Source: Sinonovacula constricta (lineage: Eukaryota; Mollusca; Bivalvia; Cardiida; Solecurtidae). From it: 64,000 nt of DNA. Below are positions 39,063-51,300 of this stretch, one piece after another. The translations under genes and the position numbers were made by a program. Below the pieces are notes generated by a model. The model was not told the origin of the DNA. It saw only the letters and a program-made list of their open reading frames with translations, and ran no database searches. The stretch is taken from assembly GCA_007844125.1 (NCBI GenBank), contig CM017556.1:75041618-75105617 (forward strand), in the 5' to 3' direction. Position 1 is the first letter of the stretch. Each line of letters begins with the position of its first letter.

Positions 39063-39284
39063 TGATCTACGGATGTTTATCACAGCCTTATTATAGAGGC
39101 GAGCACAGACCTGGCACAATAACATGGGTCTGTAACAAGCCCTCACTGTCCAGGTTGTTGGTCATGTCAACAAAGATGTGATCAGCAAGATGAAATTTCA
39201 CAAGTGTTTACAAATGGTATTTGGGTATTATTCCATGTATAATAAAGTTTCATATTTTCTAGAGCATACTTGCACTATATCCTA

Positions 39285-41130
39285 ACGATAGCCGGATTTA
39301 ATTTCAAACATTGTTTGTCAAGATTATAATACCTTACTAGTCTGTGGACAAAGACACGCTTTGCTAAACAATGACAAGGCAGTCCACACAATTGTCCCAG
39401 AAAGAATTATTTCCGGGGGTCAAATATTGATTCAATATCAAGCATGCCCGCAGTCAATAGAACAAAAAGTGACTTCGCAGATTTCTGCAGCCCTTGCATA
39501 ATCTTCAAGCAAAACAAGTGGTGCCGTTGAAGACGGACAATGTCCGTGCGCGAGTACTGTGTCTATAACTCACAACCATATAGCGCCTTAGGCAACACTG
39601 CTGAACAGTAAACCGTACACATTGTCTCGGGGCTAACGGTATTGACATTGAGTCCATTGTGGTATAGACTAAGGAATTTGCCACGAAGTTTTATGTCAGC
39701 TTCCTTGATATTCTTATGCGACGACAGGTTCTTGTCTATGGTAACACCAAGATGCTGTACGAGGAACACTTGGGCAAAATGTCTTATCCCAGGTATGCAC
39801 GCATGTTACTGTGCACTGTTGCGCTACTGTTGAAGGTCAGTACATTACATATAGTGGAGTTATAAAAGCATCGACAGCGTTTGGAATATGAGTCACATAC
39901 GTTAAGCATATCCTGAAGGGCATTCCTGGAAAATGATACAAACACCATGTTATCCGCGGGAGTCGGGGTTCTTACGTCTATGTCATATATGCAGATTCTA
40001 AATCTACTCTGCTCGAGCTCTTTAATGAGACCATCAATGAAGGCCAGGTACATAAGGGGTGAGGCCTTTCGTCCTTGTTTCGTTCTATGCAGTACTGGAA
40101 ATTTATTGGAGTAAACGTCACGAAAATCGACTCTACTATAGCTGTTTTTGTACATGGCATGAAGCGCTGAAAGTGTGGTGTTATCTATGTTCGTCTCTAA
40201 GAGCTTGAAAAACATTCCATCGTGTCACACGCAGTCAAAGGCATAACGCCCATCCAGAAAGCATATATATACTCCACTAGATTGTTCTCTTGCCGGTAGA
40301 AGGGATTCTCTTGCCAGTAGAAGGGATTCTCTAAGAAGACAACCTAGACCTGCCTAGAAGCCACCCTGTTGACATGAGATGTGATCTAGTACAGCGTCTT
40401 TAGTCTTTACATCTTTCTAATAGAACAGATTCAAACACCTTAAGAAGAACCGACAATAATGTTTCTGCCCGGTAACTAGCTGGATCATTCCTTTTCTTTA
40501 TCCCACACTTATACAGAGAAACAATTACACCTTCTTTCATTATTTCTGCCACATGCCCAATGCGTAACATTTCTGTATAAAGACACGCTAGCAATGAGGA
40601 TGCTCATATAACACGCAATCTTTGCCCCCAGCTTTACCACTTGGTAATGTTTCAATTATACTCTGTACTTGATCACATGTAACAATAGCGGACCCGTCTT
40701 GTTCAAAAGACGCAAATACACTTTTTGTAATTAACGACACATTCTCCTTCCATATATGGTCAAATAAGTCACATTCTGCGCGTGTGTACAACGAATTAAA
40801 GTGTATAAAACGAGTATTGTCAAATTCGGCCATAGTTTCAAGTTCACGATCCTGCATTGCAAGGTATTCACTGACACGCCGTCGATGGGCACGGCTTTAT
40901 TTCCGCTTACTGTCTTTGAGTGCCGTTAACTCCACAGATGTCTTACAACGCGGACGGCCTGCATTGAGCCACTTATGTAAACACATACGGTGCCCATTCT
41001 TGTGACACTGAAACTCCTCGTTAAAATATGGCTTGAGGTATTTTCTATACTGTTTAACAGGAAAGCATTTGAGCGCAATGTGTTTCATAGACGTGCAAAT
41101 ATCACTTTCCGTTCTGTTGATAAAGGACAT
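39285..41130 (-). pseudogene. LINE reverse transcriptase remnant, family B
   Basis: Five or more minus-strand frame segments in correct order form one decayed ORF2. They are a pre-RT segment (41130-40897), an RT entry region with LPSGKAGGKD (40857-40588), a VIVSLYKCG.. and DPASYRAETLLSV.LK segment matching RT motif 1-2 (40594-40400), a TKQGRKASPLMYLAFIDGL segment for the RT palm with the catalytic block reading PADN instead of ADD (40215-39784), and LGVTIDKNLSSH and LPKALYGCEL post-RT segments (39769-39563) that continue past an in-frame TAG to about 39285. Frameshifts and stops separate the pieces. A 21-bp direct duplication lies at about 40283-40330. No endonuclease domain was identified, so the copy is dead and incomplete. 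Clade assignment (CR1-like or related) is uncertain. Confidence 0.8.
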
Positions 41131-41289
41131 ATCATTAGTTAAGGTAAAATAAATTGTGTGGCTATCAAGAGCTCGATGAGTTTTGCAACAAAGTGCAATA
41201 AGCAGAAAAGTCGGGATAACCAGTCATAAACACGTTGAGTTTGTAATCAATAAATTAAACATTACAAATCATTCAAGTTCATTCAAGTT

Positions 41290-43370
41290 CTACATAAAAT
41301 ATATTAATGGCATAAGACATATGTAGGGCAATTATTTCTTCTATTTTAATTCTTCCTTGTAGAAGGTAATAAAATGCGTCAAAATTTGGATTTTCTTGAT
41401 TCGTTTTGGATTTAAAAAAAAAAAATCATGAATATAATAATGGTGTTACAAATACTTGTATACGGACAGTTTGAAATAATTCCTAAGAGGGCTTTGTCTC
41501 TCGTTATAGTTATGTTTTTATGATTTTGATTTGATGAAACTGTTTAGTTGTTTCCATAATGGTTATACATGCAGCACTCCCAGAATAGATGCTCAAGTGA
41601 TTCGATTGCTGAATTACAGAAAGTACATAGACTTGATCCTCTGTATTTATATTTATATAGCGATTTATTTGTGGGAATTATATTGGAAACATCGTAGTGG
41701 AGTGTCTATTGTAGATTGATATATGGTACTGTACATACTTCTCCAAACAATTTTTCATTATTGTTTAGGATCTGACTTGTCAATTTTCTTCTGAGGTTGG
41801 GTTTTCATTAGTGTTCAACATTAAATTATAACGATATTTGTTAACTTTACCAACGGACATTATCTTTTCTTTTAGAGTGTTTTGCATCTTCCTTATGATT
41901 CCTTCTTCTTTTAGTATGTCTTTTAACTCGTTATTCAGTTCTTTTAAGATTGTATAAATAAGTCAATTGATCAAACGATTATTATTCGCTAGGTCTATAA
42001 TCATAAAGGTTTTCCAAGTTTTTTGAACCAGCCTTTTTAGAAAAATGTGCTTTTATGCATTGCTTTTTTATTATTCCAGACTATTGTTTTGCCTAGTGGT
42101 TTAGTGATTCGATAAAATGAATTTACATAGTTTTATGCATGTAGGACATTAAACATGAATGAACTGTGCTGCGACATTTCAATCATTATAGCACAGGGGC
42201 ACTTATGAGGTGCCCAGGTACAGGTAACGTTTGATCCATCTTGCCTTGAGTGCCTTAATAAATGTTTCCATATTTGTTAACTTTAACCCTCCCTTTTCAT
42301 ACGACTGGTACATAACATTTTTTTTTATTTTGTCAGGTTTCCCATCCCATATAAATTTGAATATCGACTGTTTAAGCGCCTTTATTATATTTTGGCGTAT
42401 TTAATACTGTTAAAGGGTACATACGTTTAGGTAATGCAAACGTCTTTATGACATTAAATGTAATTAATGTAAGCTATCTGTGATCTCCTTGTTTAAATGT
42501 TTGATGAAACTCGTTTACATCTTTGCCTACATTAATGTTAATTGTTTTGTCTTTTTTGTTATAAAAGGTTTTCCCAAGAGTAGTCGCACTTTCGGAGCCC
42601 AATGTAAAAAGTCTGTCTCTGCAGAAAGTAACATCAGAATTTTTTAATGTTCCTTTTCTCAGATGGTTTAGTTAATTATATTTACATTTAGGTCAGGACA
42701 TTTTGAAAAATTGTCTAATGTTTCTATTAACGTTTGAAAAATAATTTCGTCACCATTATTGAAAAATGTTGCGTCATCTGCAAAGAAAGGTTTGTTTAAT
42801 GTCCGTGTATTTATTTTAATGCCCTGAATGTTACTATTTTGTTATACGTAATGTGTAAGTGGTTGCAGACAAAGAATAAAGATAAATGTAGACAGCGGGC
42901 AGCTTTGTCTGACTCCTTTTTGTTTGTTAAATGCTTCTGCTAAATGCCCATTATTGATAATGAAACTTTGGATATCGTTATTAAATATGGAAATCCATTG
43001 AATTAGGTCAGGATCGAAATTCTGAGAAGTAAGAGAGTCTATGATAAATGAATGATCAATGCTGTCAAATGGTTTTTGAAAGACCGCTATAAATAAAAGG
43101 CCGGTCTTATTATTTCTTTCTAAATATTCCATAACTTCTAGAATAAGTCTGACATTTTCGCTAATGTATCGGCCTTTGATGAAACCCATTTGTTTATTAT
43201 CAATTAACTGATGTATTTCTTTTTAATCTGTTGGCAATAGATCTGGTTTCAATTTTCTAGTCTATGTTCAGCAACGTTATTGGTCTCCAATTTGTTAGGT
43301 TCGTTGTATCTTTATTCGGTTTTGGTACTTTTCTCCCGTTGATACAACTCTCTGACAGAGGCTGTTCATC
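41290..43370 (-). pseudogene. LINE reverse transcriptase remnant, L1/Tx1-like (family C)
   Basis: On the minus strand, from about 43330 downwards: VPKPNKDTTNLTNWRPITLL (RT motif 1-2), a stop-ridden stretch, then an intact segment (43189-42842) with GFIKGRYI, AVFQKPFDSIDH and GVRQSCPLSTFIF. The latter is the RT palm with D/G changes; functional relatives read GVRQGCPLS. Next comes FADDATFF at about 42765-42785 with the catalytic Asp pair kept, then a connection region with several stops. A terminal CTFC...H.FWEC cysteine/histidine motif lies at about 41566-41640. The order matches L1/Tx1-type ORF2. Many stops and frameshifts, and a SINE fragment inserted at 42172-42240, show that it is old. 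Confidence 0.8.
42172..42240 (-). repeat. SINE fragment inside the L1-like remnant
   Basis: Reverse complement matches 6240-6310: CTGGGCACYTCATAARTGCC, then CCTGTGCTATAATGAT and GAAAT.TCGC. Only the 3' part of the SINE is present. Confidence 0.65.
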
Positions 43371-43544
43371 AGAGGAGGGTCGATGTCATCTACGAGGAAT
43401 GTCCAAACAGCACAAGATGGGTCTGTGTCTTGAGTACACGAGACACTCGTCGGTTGCCACTTCACAATGAGACACAACATGTACATATCCGAATGGTATA
43501 AGCACATAGTCTATGGTATTATATTTCTTCCATCACATGACAAA

Positions 43545-43998
43545 AGCAAATACAATAAGGTTGCATATTCTACACTAAAGTAGTCGCAAGTAATTGAAAC
43601 AAAATCCTTGTAATTAGATCTCATAATGGCACTCGTCTGCGACATTAGACAAACAGGTCTTTGCTTGAATTGGTTATCATGGCCACAATAGTAGAACAAT
43701 AGAGAAGAAATCACGTTTATAGACTATAAAGTCGGATTATTTCAATAATAGTGTCCAAAAATCTAATACTTATTAATTACTTATCAATGTAAATGAAGTA
43801 TTGAGCAAAAACGCTCACTCTATAAAAGCAATCTTATAAATGGTTAATAATAATGTGCTAGGTTAAGACGATCAGCAATCGCACTTAAAATGAAAATATA
43901 AATTTTAAAATAATGTTGTTCTTTAAAATATCGTTACCACGTTAATTTGTTATTACAAACATAAACCTTGTTTGTGTTAGATCATTGACCTGTGTAAC
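43545..43998 (+). repeat. About 450-bp direct repeat, right copy
   Basis: Second copy of the 36578-37025 sequence, same orientation, about 6.97 kb away. It starts where the L1-like remnant and a short unassigned segment (43371-43544) end. Confidence 0.85.
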
Positions 43999-44101
43999 GT
44001 TGTATTTAATAGTAATTTATTAATAAATACAATCAAATGTGCAATCAGTTTCGCAATAGTTATACATTTTACAATGCCATATGATTCTTACCCTTGTAAG
44101 C

Positions 44102-44160
44102 CCGGTTTAATCACCCCAGTCGGTCCCTTTTTCTGACGGACCGTTCCAAGACAGTAACTG
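44102..44160 (-). repeat. 61-bp dispersed repeat, copy C
   Basis: Reverse complement matches 15033-15094: CAGTTACTG.CTTGGAACGG, GGGACCGACTGGGGTG and AAACCGG. Confidence 0.65.
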
Positions 44161-44487
44161 TTGGGTTAGCTATTTTTCTTTTATGACTCATCACATATTT
44201 GTTCTTACTTTTACATTTGGCTTGCATGTGAATGCCTTTATCCTGTGCCTTATCAAATTTTGTTATACATTGCAATGCTCACAGGACTCCCTTATTGTGC
44301 AGTCTGGTGGTAGTAAAAATATCCCCGGCCATGTAAATTATGTTGACATGTAATCCATTCCATCAGACTGGTTAAATGACTGTTTCTCTGACGTACATTG
44401 GAATTTGGTACTCCCATCACAACTAATGACCAAGCTACTGAAGTGATTTACAAATAAATCTCATGACAATGTAGTTGAGCTCTGTAA

Positions 44488-44535
44488 ATCGGTTTAAGCA
44501 CTTCAGTCTGTCTTTTTAGTTTATTGGCCGTTCCG
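44488..44535 (-). repeat. 61-bp dispersed repeat, copy D (diverged)
   Basis: ATCGGTTTAAGCACTTCAGT then TTGGCCGTTCC follows the same order as copy C about 387 bp upstream, at lower identity. Confidence 0.45.
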
Positions 44536-45721
44536 GGTTTACTCTTATTATCTATAGTATCGCGTCTTAGTGTTTGGACATTTCTGCATTTAACTGGCAT
44601 ATACTTACCTTTTTGCTTATTCTTTTCAAATTCTTATTCATATAGCAATACCCATAGATTGAGGACCAAGTCATGTTTTTGTATAAATGTAACCATGTTT
44701 TTTGTGTGTTATTGTCGTACTTTGTCCGCATGTTTCATGTTGCCCGTGTACATCTGTCTACCCTGTGGCGCTCTGTATAAAGTACCGTTAAAGCGTCATG
44801 GTCAGTGAGTGAGATGGTTTTAAACCAGTTTGTCTGGTGTGTGAGTTGTTTTTACTAACAATTGATTTCCCGCCTTTCTTTATATCATTTTCCCCTCTCC
44901 CATTCATTCCGTCATTGAACCCTTCACTGAAAGCATCATCACTGATCATTCAAAATATACACACTGAATCTTTTACAATATTTATAAGCTGGACTGGTAC
45001 ATTTATATTTAATTGAAATAATCGATTGTAATTTGTAGTTAATAAATTGGTATTTTCTTTATTTCATTTATTTTTGTATTTAAATGTTTTATCGATTGTA
45101 CGTAATAATATATACTCAATGTTAAATATTGGTTTTATTACTTTCAAGCAAATTTGTTAACCCTTTAATAAAGAACCTCCATCAACCAAGAACAACTGTG
45201 ATTTTTCCTCACATTGTTCGAGAGGTTACTTAAATAAACTTATGATAAGCAACAGTCCGCAAATGGTTGCTTAATGCGTGTCTCTGTTTTGTTTGCCAGT
45301 TGGTAACAATGCACACTTAGATATAAGAAAAGAATGAATGCAGTACTGCGAACTGCCCCAATGATTGTTTAAATATATAAACATTTATTTTACTTGCTGC
45401 TTTGGAGCTGTTTGTGTGTGTTGTTGTAGATATTTGTTGATGTTGCTTACATAAAAATAATCATACGCCAGTCATTTTTGTCTAAAATAAAATTACTTTA
45501 CACGAGCATTCTAAAAATACATTATTTGAAGATTAAGTTTAATCGGTCTTTTTACAGCCTCATAAGAAAACGACACAAATAAATTAAGGTCTTAATACAA
45601 CTGCCACTCTGTTATGAAAAGATTAAAACTTTTGAACTATAAAAAGACGATTAAATCAAGAAAACTAAAGTGTTGCTAATACCACACTGCGACATGGATA
45701 AATCGATGTCAGTTTTGTAAT
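44536..45721. other. Intergenic DNA, nothing recognised
   Basis: No coding signal; the 94-codon frame at 44524-44808 overlaps a dispersed repeat and has no domain. AT-rich from about 44990. Confidence 0.55.
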
Positions 45722-47290
45722 TAGCAACAATAGTCAATGGATCGTAAGAACTATAAACAATTGATAACTTACATAATTTAATATAGCACATAGTCCAAGG
45801 GTTCTTAAGACTAAAAACAATGGATAACTAACACACTTTTAAAATAACACTATGACCAAAGGTTCTTAAGAACAATCGATAACTAACACATTTTTAATAT
45901 ATCACATTAACCAACGGTTCTTAAGAACAATGGATAACTAAGATAATTTTAATATATCACATTGACGCACGGTTCTTAAGAACAATCGATAACTAACGTA
46001 ATTTTAATATATCACATTAACCAACGGTTCTTAAGAACAATGGATAACTAAGATAATTTTAATATATCACATTGACGCACGGTTCTTAAGAACAATCGAT
46101 AACTAACGTAATTTTAATATATCACATTAACCAACGGTTCTTAAGAACAATCGATAACTAAGATAATTTTAATATATCACATTGACCCACGGTTCTTAAG
46201 AACAATCGATAACTAACGTAATTTTAATATATCACATTAACCAACGGTTCTTAAGAACAATCGATAACTAACGATATTTTAATATATCACATTAACCAAC
46301 GGTTCTTAAGAACAATCGATAACTAACGTAATTTTAATATATCACATTAACCCACGGTTCTTAAGAACAATCGATAACTAACGTAATTTTAATATATCAC
46401 ATTAACCAACGGTTCTTAAGAACAATCGATAACTAACGTAATTTTAATATATCACATTAACCAACGGTTCTTAAGAACAATCGATAACTAACGTAATTTT
46501 AATATATCACATTAACCAACGGTTCTTAAGAACAATCGATAACTAACGTAATTTTAATATATCACATTGACCCACGGTTCTTAAGAACAATCGATAACTA
46601 ACGTAATTTTAATATATCACACTAACCAACGGTTCTTAAGAACAATGGCTAACTAACGTAATTTTAATATATCACATTGACCAACGGTTCTTAAGAACAA
46701 TCGATAACTAAGATAATTTTAATATATCACATTGACCAACGGTTCTTAAGAACAATGGCTAACTAACGTAATTTTAATATATCACATTAACCAACGGTTC
46801 TTAAGAACAATCGATAACTAACGTAATTTTAATATATCACATTAACCAACGGTTCTTAAGAACAATCGATAACTAACGTAATTTTAATATATCACATTGA
46901 CCAACGGTTCTTAAGAACAATGGATAACTAACACATTTTTAATATATCACATTAACCAACGGTTCTTAAGAACAATCGATAACTAAGGTAATTTTAATAT
47001 ATCACATTAACCAACGGTTCTTAAAAACAATCGATAACTAACACATTTTTAATATATCACATTGACCCACGGTTCTTAAGAACAATCGATAACTAAGATA
47101 ATTTTAATATATCACATTAACCAACGGTTCTTAAGAACAATGGCTAACTAACACATTTTTAATATATCACATTGACCAACGGTTCTTAAGAACAATGGCT
47201 AACTAACGTAATTTTAATATATCACATTGACTCATGGTTCATGAGACCTATAAACCGTTGATAATTTAAGACAATTTTAATATTTAACAA
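45722..47290. repeat. 55-bp satellite with a central palindrome (about 28 copies)
   Basis: The unit is GGTTCTTAAGAACAATCGAT, AACTAACGTAATTTTAATAT, ATCACATTAACCAAC. GTTCTTAAGAAC is a perfect 12-bp palindrome conserved in almost every unit. From about 45912 to 46190 units alternate between two variants (GGATAACTAAGATA with TTGACGCAC, and CGATAACTAACGTA with TTAACCAAC), so the local repeat is a 110-bp dimer. Both array ends decay gradually. Confidence 0.95.
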
Positions 47291-48131
47291 TGAACAATGG
47301 TTTATGATCAACAATCGATAAAACCAACTTAATAAAGCCCAGTAAAAGGATTGCCACCTGCTTGTAGGTGAACAATTAAATGTACTTTACATGTATCAGA
47401 ATGCACTAAACCAAAGCCAAGACCCCTATATATGCTTGCATATACATACATGTATATTAAAACCATTGTCTAGACTTCAAACGTTTAGAAGCTGGATGTC
47501 ACTAATAGTTCCTTACTTTAAAACAAAAAATATTAAAAGGCGAGAAACTACAGCATACAGTCTGGATTTCTCAACAGACAATCTGAGGGTGAAACAGTTT
47601 AGGTACGTTAATGTCGATTAAATATTTGTTTTTTACTGTACTCACTTTTTCTTCTACTGATTGTAGGATTTCCTTGCACAAATAATAAATGTTTTGATCA
47701 ATTGCATTAAGGCGAGAAAAAAAAGTGTATATTGTGTGCTAGCATTTGTTTAGAAAACAACAGATTGCCCTTACACATATTGTAGTCAATGGTATATAGA
47801 GACAAGCACAAATAACTATGTAGATAACTAAATAGACTGTCAATGCCGGTATACGACGAAACTGTCTATGCGTTTAAGCTCTGAATAAAAATGTTGAATA
47901 ACATTTTTTTTTATAAAAATAGAATTCAATCCAATTTACTGGATCAAACTAAGAAACCATATGAAAGAGATTTGAGAATACTTAGATGGAGAAACGCTCC
48001 TGAAATTGAAGTTAGTACAGCCTAATAACATGAAAGTTCCTAAAGGCCAAGGAAATGTACTGTGAAAATAAAATGTCTTAGTTTATATTAGAAGTATCAT
48101 TCTACGGTATTCCCCGACAAGCAGAAGACTT

Positions 48132-48176
<45 letters not shown>

Positions 48177-49984
48177 AAGACAGTAAACACTGCCATTGTT
48201 ATAGTAAAAGCGAACATCACAATTAAAAAGGAGTGTTGAACCAGACAATTTATTTTCACACTATCAATTGTGAGAGCACAGATGTAACAAGAAAGACTAG
48301 ATACGGTGTATTTGCAGTAAGAATGCTTTGTATATTAATAAATTTCAATTTTTAAACGTTGATTACATTGAGAAATTGAGTTTGAAGTCGGGAAAGAAAG
48401 TCGCTTATGCAGTCTTAACGAAAATGATCTTACTACAATAACTTGTAATGCTTTATGAAAATGTGTTTTCATCAATTAAGCCTGTTGGGAACTGATTACG
48501 GTTTCAAAAATATTCACAACCTCATGAGTGACCAACGTTTGGAAAACCTGATGATGATTTTAGTGGATTTATTACCAAAACGGGTCTAGTTTTAGATGAA
48601 ATTGTATAGTTTTCGATGTACTTCTTTAATAAACACATTTCACAACACTTTGTAAAGGTAAATTCTTGTATAATCGGATTGCTGGTTTTATACCATTGTA
48701 ATCAAACACGTGTATTCAAAGCGAGTAACATGAGCCGAATGTAGTATTATTGTAGATACAAGGTGTGTAAAATAGGTCACGCTGTCAAATCATCACAATT
48801 CTAACAAGTAATTGTCTTCAGTCTTTGTCATTTAATCCCCATTTATCGACTGACGTTTACAACAAGCAGTCATTTACAATTTAATTTAGGTCGTGTACGT
48901 TTAAATTTTAAATAAAAAATGATCAGGACTGGAAATCTGGAAAAAAATATATTATCTCTATTTTTTTAAACAAGTTAAAAGGCCTAAATTAAAATTTAAA
49001 GTTGAAAAATGAGCGTCCGCCATTGTTTGCTTATTCCAATTAGAAACATTTCAAAATTGCTCAACAAGCTTTAAATAATACTCATGAGTATTGCTGGTCG
49101 TTAAATTGTGGCACTGTTCTAAATGTTTGTAACCAACATACAAATTTCCTTTCTCTGTGATACGTTTTGTAAAATTGAAACATGCTACAAGTCTCATATA
49201 GCTACTCTTCTATCTCTATATATTTGGACTGTTCTTTTATTTGGCTACCAGACAACTTGCTACTCCATACTGCAGCATTTGTTAAAGATACATGTATATA
49301 TAAATTAGAAGAGATTGTATAAACATATAAAATGTCTCCCGTAAACTGGAAATAATTGGTGATCTTATCACGCAGCAAAATATATATTTTTATAAATGGT
49401 CATATAGGGGGGAAATGATCCTTGCATAAATGCAATGGTCTACATAAGACTTATTTTTATTATATTTGTTTGTTTGTATATGACAAGGTTTCTAATTTAA
49501 ATGGAACATGACACATAAACGGTATAAAATGACATTGCTGAACATGCTGAAAATGCAATTTAAATACATTTTTCAAATCTATTTAAACTCTTTAATTTTA
49601 AAACGTTTCGGCCATTGGCCATCTTCAGTTGTAGACAACAAGTCTACATTTCCTTTTTTCACATTACACAGCAAATGATTATTAATGTTTAAAGACCGTT
49701 TAAATGGCTTTACATTTAGTTAAAAAGAAAGTAGCACATACAAACTATCCCCTAAGGATGAAAATAAAATAAAGGATGCTCAACCCCTGCCCACTACCAC
49801 TCACCCCACCCCACGCCTTTCCCCCTAAGGAGCTTAATAGTTATCATTAATTAGACGCCAGTCCACCCGTGAGCTGTCAAAAAACATATGACTTTGTCAT
49901 GTCATTAGACATGTTTTAGACTTGCCGTACTCTAATTACTGTATATGATGTGCAAATTTAAGCATAAAGTGTTTATAAGACAGA
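47291..49984. other. AT-rich intergenic DNA with a long poly(A) run
   Basis: Nothing coding was recognised. A run of 38 A residues lies at 48136-48173; it could be the tail of an unrecognised retroposon or a homopolymer slippage tract. At about 49608-49628 there is TCGGCCATTGGCCATCTTCA, a near-palindrome of the type seen in retroelement ends, but no element could be traced from it. Confidence 0.5.
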
Positions 49985-50239
49985 TCGATAGATACTTTAT
50001 TCATTCATACATCAGGCCAATGGCCCGTCAGTACACAAGTTGTATAAACAAATAATCGGAAAGTGGTCAATGATATACGCAAATTACATATAGTTTCATT
50101 ATGTAACAAATAAACAGACATGTGTATACAACGAGTATTATGTAACATGAATATCATAATAAAAATTGTTCGTATGGTTGCTTTTAGTATTAACAAGAAA
50201 TGTTTATGAATAAAGTATATTTCTCTCCTGTTGTGCAAA

Positions 50240-50240
<1 letters not shown>

Positions 50241-50301
<61 letters not shown>
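50241..50301. repeat. (TAA)n microsatellite
   Basis: About 20 TAA trinucleotides inside the 3' untranslated part of the family A LINE. Confidence 0.97.
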
Positions 50302-50792
50302 TATAATGGCAATTATTTATGACATCGATTTTCTTAATTCGAATGCTTTGTAAATGTAGGAAGCTAAGTTTTTTATTTCAATATTATTTTCCGATTTAAG
50401 TAATTCAATGAATTTCATCATGCTTGGGTGCTTGTAGTAGTATTGTTTGATATATTGTTTTCTTAAAGTGCTATATGCTGGACATTTAAGTAGAAAATGA
50501 TATTCATCTTTCAATTTAGAACAGATTATGCATATTCTTTTATGCAAAGGTGTAGGAGAGGGTTTATTCCAGCGTCCTGTCTCTATTCGTAGTCTGTGTG
50601 AAGAGAGTCTTAATTGTGCTAATGCAATTCTGAACTTTGTAGTTGTAATATTGTCTAGATATGTCTTATAACCAAAAGACTAAAAAGGTGTTTATATGTA
50701 TTTGCTCTTGGTGAGTCGGTAGTATGTCCTAGCCATTCTTGTTTGTAAAAGTCATTTAATCTTTGCTTAAATAAAGCCATAAAAACATTAAC

Positions 50793-51300
50793 TCTGCTTG
50801 ATATCGAGAGTATAAACTAAATTTAAAGGCATGTATTATCCTCACAATATATGACATGTATTATCTTGAAACTTACTTGTTTATGTTTAAGTATCCACAT
50901 AGCTAAGTTTCTTTGTTAAAACTGTCGTTTAGATGTCATCCTTCTGTTTCTGTTTTTAATGTACTAATAAGCTAGGTCTGAGTGTTTTGAACATATGCTT
51001 CCAGTAAAAGTATTCCGGTGAGTTGTATGCTTACCATCCCCATATAATAGAAGCATTTACTGTTTACCTTTCTTTGATCGATACCTTAACGTAGATCTAT
51101 GTGTTGTTGTTGTTGTTGTTTTTCTTCAGGAAATTCATACTTTTCTGTTAATCCGTGTATGTTGATTACAATGTTTATCTTTTTGTTATATTGTAGCACC
51201 GCTATCTTTTGTAATGCATCTTTTGTAATGTATCCATGTTTACTTGGCGATGGCCAAAATGTGGCTTATGTCAATAAACTGTTTGAACTTGAACTTGAGC
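50793..51300 (+). mobile_element. 508-bp retroelement insertion inside the LINE, with 4-bp target duplication
   Basis: The insertion is flanked on both sides by TAAC (50789-50792 and 51301-51304). Removing it together with one TAAC brings the minus-strand LINE reading frame back into register, so both boundaries are fixed to the base. It ends on the + strand with GGCGATGGCC...GTGGC, AATAAA and a TTGAAC hexamer tail, typical of a LINE-dependent 3' end. No coding similarity was found, so it is either the 3' untranslated end of a 5'-truncated LINE or a non-autonomous element. Confidence 0.75.

Noticed and set aside
43371..43544. Continuation of the L1-like ORF upstream of 43370
   Set aside because: Frame segments here could not be matched to any LINE motif with confidence; left unassigned.
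36578..43998. The 450-bp direct repeats as LTRs of one 7.4-kb element
   Set aside because: Ends are not TG...CA, and the interior consists of non-LTR elements of three kinds on the opposite strand with no gag, integrase or protease segment.
45722..47290. Heat-shock element reading of the TTCTTAAGAA core
   Set aside because: The TTC and GAA half-sites are separated by four bases, not the two required for a canonical element.
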